Source: Candidatus Avipropionibacterium avicola
GTDB lineage: Bacteria; Actinomycetota; Actinomycetes; Propionibacteriales; Propionibacteriaceae
DNA: 8,820 bases
Assembly (NCBI GenBank): GCA_018715445.1
Contig: DVLP01000352.1
Location: forward strand, 1-8,820
Reading direction: 5' to 3'
Positions 5,159 to 8,820 of this stretch are shown here, in pieces. Under the pieces are notes generated by a model that was not told where the DNA came from, did not search any database, and saw nothing but the letters and a program-made list of their open reading frames with translations. Positions within the stretch are counted from its first letter, which is position 1; each line of letters begins with the position of its first letter. The translations under genes and the position numbers were made by a program.

Positions 5159-6518
5159 GACCGACCCGGCCGACCGGCTCAGCTCCGCACCCGGGACCTT
5201 CGTGGTCATCCTGGTCGGACTGCTTCCCCTGCCCATGTCGATGTCAGGCGCCAGCATCGCCATCCCCCACATCGGAAGCGATCTCGACACCGGTGGCGCT
5301 GCGGCGCAATGGGTGGTGACGGGCTACTTCCTGACCGCATCGGTCCTCATGATCGTCACCGGGACCTTGGCCGATGCCCTGGGGCGGCGACGCATCTATC
5401 GCTGGGGTGCCCTGGTCTACGCCACCGGCAGCCTGCTCGCAGCGATGGCACCGTCCATCAACGTCCTGCTCGCGGCACGGATCGTCACCGGGGCCGGCGC
5501 CGCCGGGGTGATGGCGTCGGGTGGCGCGATCCTGGCCGCAACGTTCACCGGAGCCGCCCGGACCCGTGCCTTCGCCGCCATGGGCGCGATGGCCGGACTG
5601 GGGCTGGCCCTCGGCCCGTCGGCGTCCGGATGGATCATCGAGGGCCTCGGGTGGCGGGCAGGGTTCGCGATCTTCGCCGTCGCCGCGCTCGGGTTGTTCG
5701 CAGGCACCTGGTTGATGCGGGAGAGCCGCGCCGCCGTCCCCCGGAAACGCGCGCGCCTGCTCGGTGACGCCGGTCCTGTCGGTGGCTTGCTCGTCCTGCT
5801 GCGCGACCGACGCTTCAGTGGTTGGGTCCTGGCCGCAGTCATCATGTCGATCGGGTACGGCGGTGCGCTGGCCTTCCTGCCCAGCTACCTGCAGTCGCCG
5901 GGTGGTCGAAGCGCCGGCGAGACCGGCTTGATCATGCTGCTTCCCACCGTCCCGATGATCGTCCTTCCCACCCTGGCAGGGAAGTTGGTGAACCTCGGGG
6001 TCCGTCCTGCGATGCTCATCACGGTCGCATTGCTCCTGCTCGGTCTCGGCAATGCCTGGCTCACCGTGCTGCACCCCGACCTGACCGTGGCCACGGTCAC
6101 CGGTCCCCTGCTGACCCTGGGGGCCGGGGTCGGCCTGGCGGCCGGCATCATCGATGCCCAGGCCATGGACCGGATCGACACCGATCGCGCCGGATTGGCC
6201 GCCGGACTGCTCAACACCGTGCGTGCGGGGGCCAACTCCTTGGTCCTGGCGGTCTTCGGAGCGACCCTGGTCGGACTGCTGGGCATCACCGTGGGCTCCT
6301 CGGAGCTGGCCGGTCGTGTCGCCACAGGGAACCTTCCCGTCGACGGCGGCGCCATGCTCGCCGGACACCTCACCCGCGCGTGGCGCATCGCGCTGCTCGG
6401 ACTCGCTGCCGTCTGTGGCATCGGTGCGATCATCACGGCGGCGCTGGTGCGGCAGGGGCGTGGTCACGACGGACGCCGGTCGTCGCCGGCTCGGTCCCGG
6501 CGTCACTCCGCGGTGTGA
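5151..6518 (+). CDS. MFS transporter, drug/H+ antiporter type
   Basis: Inner-membrane exporter of 455 residues, probably with 12 membrane segments (first about 16-38, second about 53-73). Loop 2-3 carries the MFS motif A as GTLADALGRRRIY (71-83). Motif B is RIVTGAGAAG (110-119). The antiporter motif C appears as GLALGPSASG (151-160) in segment 5, which points to proton-driven drug efflux. Length is shorter than typical 14-segment DHA2 pumps. The C-terminal tail is Arg/Ser-rich (GRRSSPARSRRHSAV). The ATG at 5151 overlaps the FMN reductase stop region by 8 bases. The frame is open upstream inside the reductase gene, but membrane topology and coupling support this start. The 3' end overlaps the convergent XRE-cupin gene by 16 bases. 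The substrate is unknown. Confidence 0.92.
   Translation: MAETDPADRLSSAPGTFVVILVGLLPLPMSMSGASIAIPHIGSDLDTGGAAAQWVVTGYFLTASVLMIVTGTLADALGRRRIYRWGALVYATGSLLAAMAPSINVLLAARIVTGAGAAGVMASGGAILAATFTGAARTRAFAAMGAMAGLGLALGPSASGWIIEGLGWRAGFAIFAVAALGLFAGTWLMRESRAAVPRKRARLLGDAGPVGGLLVLLRDRRFSGWVLAAVIMSIGYGGALAFLPSYLQSPGGRSAGETGLIMLLPTVPMIVLPTLAGKLVNLGVRPAMLITVALLLLGLGNAWLTVLHPDLTVATVTGPLLTLGAGVGLAAGIIDAQAMDRIDTDRAGLAAGLLNTVRAGANSLVLAVFGATLVGLLGITVGSSELAGRVATGNLPVDGGAMLAGHLTRAWRIALLGLAAVCGIGAIITAALVRQGRGHDGRRSSPARSRRHSAV
6484..6502. terminator. Possible hairpin at the convergent MFS/XRE gene ends
   Basis: CGCCGG and CCGGCG form a perfect 6-base-pair stem with a 7-base loop, inside the last codons of the exporter gene and directly after the XRE-cupin stop. 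There is no T-run. It could slow or end transcription from the right, but GC-rich coding sequence produces such pairs by chance. Confidence 0.25.
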
Positions 6519-7057
6519 GTGTGCATCCGTACGCCCTCGGAGCTGAAGATGCTCAACACCTCGGCCTTGCGTGAGCCCGCCGCCGACATGGCATGGGGCA
6601 GGTGGGTGTCGAACTCGGCTGCCTCTCCCCGGGAGAGCACCAGGTCCTGGTCCTCCAGCCTCAACCGCAGGCGTCCGGACAGCACGTACAACCACTCGTA
6701 GCCGGCGTGGGTCCGTAGCCGTGGCAGGACCGACACGGGCGGATAGGTGATCTTGTAGGTGGCGACCGGTGCACCCTCCGGCGACAGCGGGGTGATCAGC
6801 AGGCCCGCTCGGCGGATCGGTGAACGACGGACCCGCGGATCGGTCGGCGCCGGGTCGACCAGCTCGTCCAGGCTGACCCCCAGACGACGGGTGAGCGGCA
6901 GCAACAGTTCGAGACTCGCCTGACGCTTGCCCGACTCGAGCCGCGACAGCGTGCTGGGCGACATGCCCGCCTGGGCGGACAATTCGTCGAGCGTCCACCC
7001 CCTGGCCTGACGCAGCGCACGCAACCGGGCACCGATCCTGCTGATGTCCTCACTCAT
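6503..7057 (-). CDS. XRE-family regulator with C-terminal cupin domain
   Basis: Two-domain regulator of 184 residues, the usual size for this class. An XRE/HTH_3 helix-turn-helix occupies about 9-65 (ARLRALRQARGWTLDELSAQ, then MSPSTLSRLESGKR). A single cupin domain occupies about 95-175 (THAGYEWLYVLSGRLRL, then GEAAEFDTHLPHAMSA); His117, Glu121 and His155 are candidate metal or ligand residues. Such proteins sense a small molecule through the cupin barrel. The ATG at 7057 is supported by AAGGTGAG upstream. It is divergent from the oxidoreductase-methyltransferase fusion, with alternating CTTGC/GCAAG half-sites in between, so it probably regulates the fusion gene and itself. Its 3' end overlaps the exporter gene by 16 bases. 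Whether it activates or represses is unknown. Confidence 0.92.
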   Translation of the reverse strand: MSEDISRIGARLRALRQARGWTLDELSAQAGMSPSTLSRLESGKRQASLELLLPLTRRLGVSLDELVDPAPTDPRVRRSPIRRAGLLITPLSPEGAPVATYKITYPPVSVLPRLRTHAGYEWLYVLSGRLRLRLEDQDLVLSRGEAAEFDTHLPHAMSAAGSRKAEVLSIFSSEGVRMHTHTAE

Positions 7058-7064
7058 GGCTCAC

Positions 7065-7090
7065 CTTGCTCTTTCTGCAAGACCCCTTGC
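7065..7090. promoter_or_regulatory. Alternating CTTGC/GCAAG half-sites, probable XRE-cupin operator
   Basis: Three perfect half-sites alternate: CTTGC (7065-7069), GCAAG (7077-7081) and CTTGC (7086-7090). The first pair forms a palindrome with a 7-base gap, the second a palindrome with a 4-base gap. They lie just upstream of the regulator start codon, and the third overlaps the candidate -35 box of the fusion gene. A regulator bound here could influence both genes. Binding is inferred. Confidence 0.5.
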
Positions 7091-7115
7091 GTAATCGACA
7101 TGGCGCGACTGCACT
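7087..7115 (+). promoter_or_regulatory. Weak candidate promoter of the oxidoreductase-methyltransferase fusion
   Basis: TTGCGT (7087-7092), a 17-base spacer and TGCACT (7110-7115) are in promoter arrangement, but the -10 match is poor. The predicted start falls at about the ATG at 7123, and no Shine-Dalgarno sequence precedes that ATG. A leaderless transcript is therefore possible. A poor -10 box would fit a gene that needs activation. Confidence 0.3.
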
Positions 7116-7122
7116 GTACGTC

Positions 7123-8724
7123 ATGGAGACATGTGATGTGGTCATCGTGGGTGGCGGATCGGCCGGGCTGAGCGCCGCCCTGATGTTGGGACGGGCACGA
7201 CGATCGGTGGTGGTGGTCGACGGCGGGCAACCCCGGAACCGCTTCGCCGACCAGATGCACGGCGTGCTCGGCCAGGAGGGGGTCGCCCCCAGCGAGCTGA
7301 TCGAACGGGGACGCCAGGAGGTCGCCCAGTACGGCGTCGAGGTCCGCCAGGCCCAGGTCACGGCGGTCGAGGCCGATCACGACGGCGTACGGGTCCAGCT
7401 CACCGGAGGCGTCACGATCGCTGCCCAGGCACTGGTCCTGGCGACCGGGGTGACCGACGTGCTTCGCGAGATCCCCGGGTTGGAGCAGCGGTGGGGCGCC
7501 ACGGCCTTCCACTGCCCGTACTGCCATGGATGGGAGGTCCAGGACCAACGGATCGGCGTGCTCAGCACCTCGGCGCTGTCGCTGCACCAGGCCGAGCTGA
7601 TCCGCCAGTGGACCGATCGGGTCACGGTGTTCGCCGACCAACTCGGCCCGCTGACCCCTGAGCAGGCCTCCCGTCTGGCAGCCCGCGGGATCGAGGTCGT
7701 CACCGCGCCGGTCGTCGAGATCGTCGGAGAGGCCCCCGGGATCACCGCGGTCCGGACCGCGGACGGGGTCGAGCACCCGATCGATGCCGTCATCACAGCT
7801 CCGACCCCGCGCCCCAACGACGACCTGGTCGCCGGGCTGGGACTGGACCGCGTCGACACTCCTCAGGGCAGCTTCCTGGCGGTCGACCCCGCCGGGCGCA
7901 CAAGTCACGAACGGATCTGGGCGGTCGGCAACCTCGTCAACCCCAACGCCAATGTGACGATGTCGATCGGCAGCGCCGCCCAGGCGGCCGGGATGCTCAA
8001 CCATGTCCTGGTCGGGTGGGAGTTCGACCGGGCTGTGGCACAGCAGTCCGAGGCGGCGCAGCACGCCAACGGCGAGGACGGGGCCTGGCCGGAGGTGGCA
8101 CCGGCCGATTACTGGGAGGACCGGTACGTGAACCGTACGAGGGACACCGGTCGGATGTGGTCGGGCAACCCGAATGCCACGCTCACCGCCGTCGTCGAAG
8201 GGATCCCGGCCGGGCGTTCGCTCGACCTGGGTTGTGGTGAAGGGGCCGACGTGGTCTGGCTGGCCGAGCACGGATGGGACGCCACCGGGATCGACATCTC
8301 GGCGACCGCTCTCGCCCGGGCCGCCCAGGCGGCCCGCGAGCGATCCGTGCCCAGCGACCGGATCCACTTCGAGGTGGCCGACCTGTCGACCTGGCAGACC
8401 GACGAGACGTTCGACCTGGTCACTGCGAGCTTCCTGCACTCGCCGGTCGCCCTGTCGCGCACCGAGATCCTGCGACGGGCTGGCGACGCGGTCACCCCGG
8501 GCGGGCACTTGTTGGTGATCTCCCATGCCGCGGCTCCACCGTGGGCCGAGCACCATCACGACCACCGGTTCCTCAGCGCCGCCGAGGAGCATCGCGAACT
8601 GGACCTCGACCCGGACCAGTGGGAGGTGCGGATCTGCGAGAACCGGGTCCGCGGGGCCCAGGATCCGGAAGGCCGTCCGGCTGAGCTCGAGGATTCGGTG
8701 GTCCTGCTGCGACGCAAGGACTGA
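7123..8724 (+). CDS. Fusion: thioredoxin-reductase-like FAD oxidoreductase + class I SAM methyltransferase
   Basis: Two-domain cytoplasmic protein of 533 residues. Residues 1-300 are a thioredoxin-reductase-like flavoprotein: FAD-binding GGGSAG (10-15), redox-active CPYC (131-134, within FHCPYCHGWE), and C-terminal FAD motif AVGN (267-270) with Asn where Asp is usual. The second dinucleotide motif is degraded (GVLSTSA, 145-151). A linker (about 305-325) leads to the methyltransferase: entry segment WEDRYVNRTRDTGRMWSGNP, SAM-binding LDLGCGEGAD (367-376), acidic Asp391 in GIDIS, and FDLVTASFLHSP. That entry resembles TehB/thiopurine-methyltransferase-like enzymes. I chose ATG 7123 because the flavin strand begins at once; the upstream TTG extension lacks support. 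The layout suggests oxidation of a dithiol and methylation of a thiol or chalcogen, but the substrate is unproven. It is divergent from the XRE-cupin gene. Confidence 0.92.
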   Translation: METCDVVIVGGGSAGLSAALMLGRARRSVVVVDGGQPRNRFADQMHGVLGQEGVAPSELIERGRQEVAQYGVEVRQAQVTAVEADHDGVRVQLTGGVTIAAQALVLATGVTDVLREIPGLEQRWGATAFHCPYCHGWEVQDQRIGVLSTSALSLHQAELIRQWTDRVTVFADQLGPLTPEQASRLAARGIEVVTAPVVEIVGEAPGITAVRTADGVEHPIDAVITAPTPRPNDDLVAGLGLDRVDTPQGSFLAVDPAGRTSHERIWAVGNLVNPNANVTMSIGSAAQAAGMLNHVLVGWEFDRAVAQQSEAAQHANGEDGAWPEVAPADYWEDRYVNRTRDTGRMWSGNPNATLTAVVEGIPAGRSLDLGCGEGADVVWLAEHGWDATGIDISATALARAAQAARERSVPSDRIHFEVADLSTWQTDETFDLVTASFLHSPVALSRTEILRRAGDAVTPGGHLLVISHAAAPPWAEHHHDHRFLSAAEEHRELDLDPDQWEVRICENRVRGAQDPEGRPAELEDSVVLLRRKD

Positions 8725-8734
8725 TCCTGACCGT

Positions 8735-8740
8735 TAGGGT
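8735..8740 (+). promoter_or_regulatory. Candidate -10 box for the last, partial gene
   Basis: TAGGGT fits the actinobacterial TANNNT pattern and lies 10 bases after the fusion gene stop. The predicted start near 8747 would give a leader of about 59 bases. No clear -35 box is seen. GGTGAG (8738-8743) and CTCACC (8769-8774) form a 6-base inverted repeat with a 25-base gap that may be an operator or leader hairpin. Confidence 0.3.
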
Positions 8741-8805
8741 GAGTCCAGCCGGGCATCACGAGCAGTCGCTCACCGAGCATGCGCGGCATCCCAGGAGGCA
8801 TCGCC

Positions 8806-8820
8806 ATGGTCGTCGCAGCA
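8806..8820 (+). CDS. Start of an unidentified gene, cut by the right edge
   Basis: ATG at 8806 follows a perfect AGGAGG (8793-8798) with ideal 7-base spacing. Only MVVAA is visible, so no function can be given. An in-frame ATG at 8779 would add nine residues but has no ribosome-binding site. Confidence 0.6.

Noticed and set aside
5244..6998. Minus-strand open frame of 584 codons opposite the exporter and across the XRE-cupin gene.
   Set aside because: It is rich in Gly, Asp, Arg and His with no domain, as expected for a shadow of GC-rich coding sequence; the MFS motifs on the plus strand are clear.
7066..7122. TTG start giving 19 extra residues to the fusion protein.
   Set aside because: The segment overlaps the operator-like half-sites and has no family match; the FAD-binding strand begins right after ATG 7123.
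7054..8592. Minus-strand open frame of 512 codons opposite the oxidoreductase-methyltransferase fusion.
   Set aside because: No motif is recognisable, and the plus-strand protein has intact FAD, CxxC and SAM motifs throughout the same region.
1..8820. Search for mobile elements, phage genes, CRISPR arrays, toxin-antitoxin pairs and RNA genes.
   Set aside because: No transposase, terminal inverted repeats, regular repeat arrays, tRNA-like cloverleaf or toxin-like small gene pair was seen.

Overview
The window is high-GC DNA from an actinobacterium. GTG start codons, tightly packed genes, TANNNT-type -10 boxes, genes that appear to be read from leaderless transcripts, and G/C-rich third codon positions all point that way. 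A Propionibacteriaceae-like or related soil actinomycete is plausible, but the genus cannot be fixed from the sequence alone. There are nine genes: seven complete, one cut by the left edge and one cut by the right edge. No RNA gene, insertion sequence, CRISPR array, attachment site or replication origin is visible, and no stretch over 300 bases lacks a gene.

Left part (1-2341, minus strand): a LacI-family repressor gene followed 42 bases later by the gene for a Tat/lipobox-type sugar-binding lipoprotein of an ABC importer. Permease genes presumably follow beyond the left edge. The operon has a near-consensus promoter (TTGACA, 18-base spacer, TGTAAT). Two tandem LacI-type operators lie over the -10 box and the start site, so the repressor probably controls itself and the importer.

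Middle part (2368-6518): two regulator/target pairs. The first is a TetR-family regulator divergent from an alpha/beta hydrolase, separated by a 78-base promoter region with a near-duplicate 14-base element and a leaderless-type tetR promoter. The second is another TetR-family regulator divergent from a two-gene operon, an NAD(P)H-dependent FMN reductase and an MFS exporter that overlap by 8 bases. A 19-base palindrome sits over the shared promoter region. This looks like a reduce-and-export response to a small toxic molecule.

Right part (6503-8820): an XRE-cupin regulator is convergent with the exporter gene (16-base overlap) and divergent from a 533-residue fusion protein. The fusion joins a thioredoxin-reductase-like FAD oxidoreductase with a CPYC redox motif to a class I SAM-dependent methyltransferase. 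Three alternating CTTGC/GCAAG half-sites lie between them. The fusion is the most interesting item. Its second dinucleotide-binding motif is degraded, which resembles oxygen-using dithiol oxidases more than true thioredoxin reductases, and a thiol-oxidising plus thiol-methylating role is a testable idea. The fusion architecture is, to my recollection, already known in actinobacteria, so it is under-characterised rather than new. The last 15 bases start another gene behind a perfect AGGAGG.
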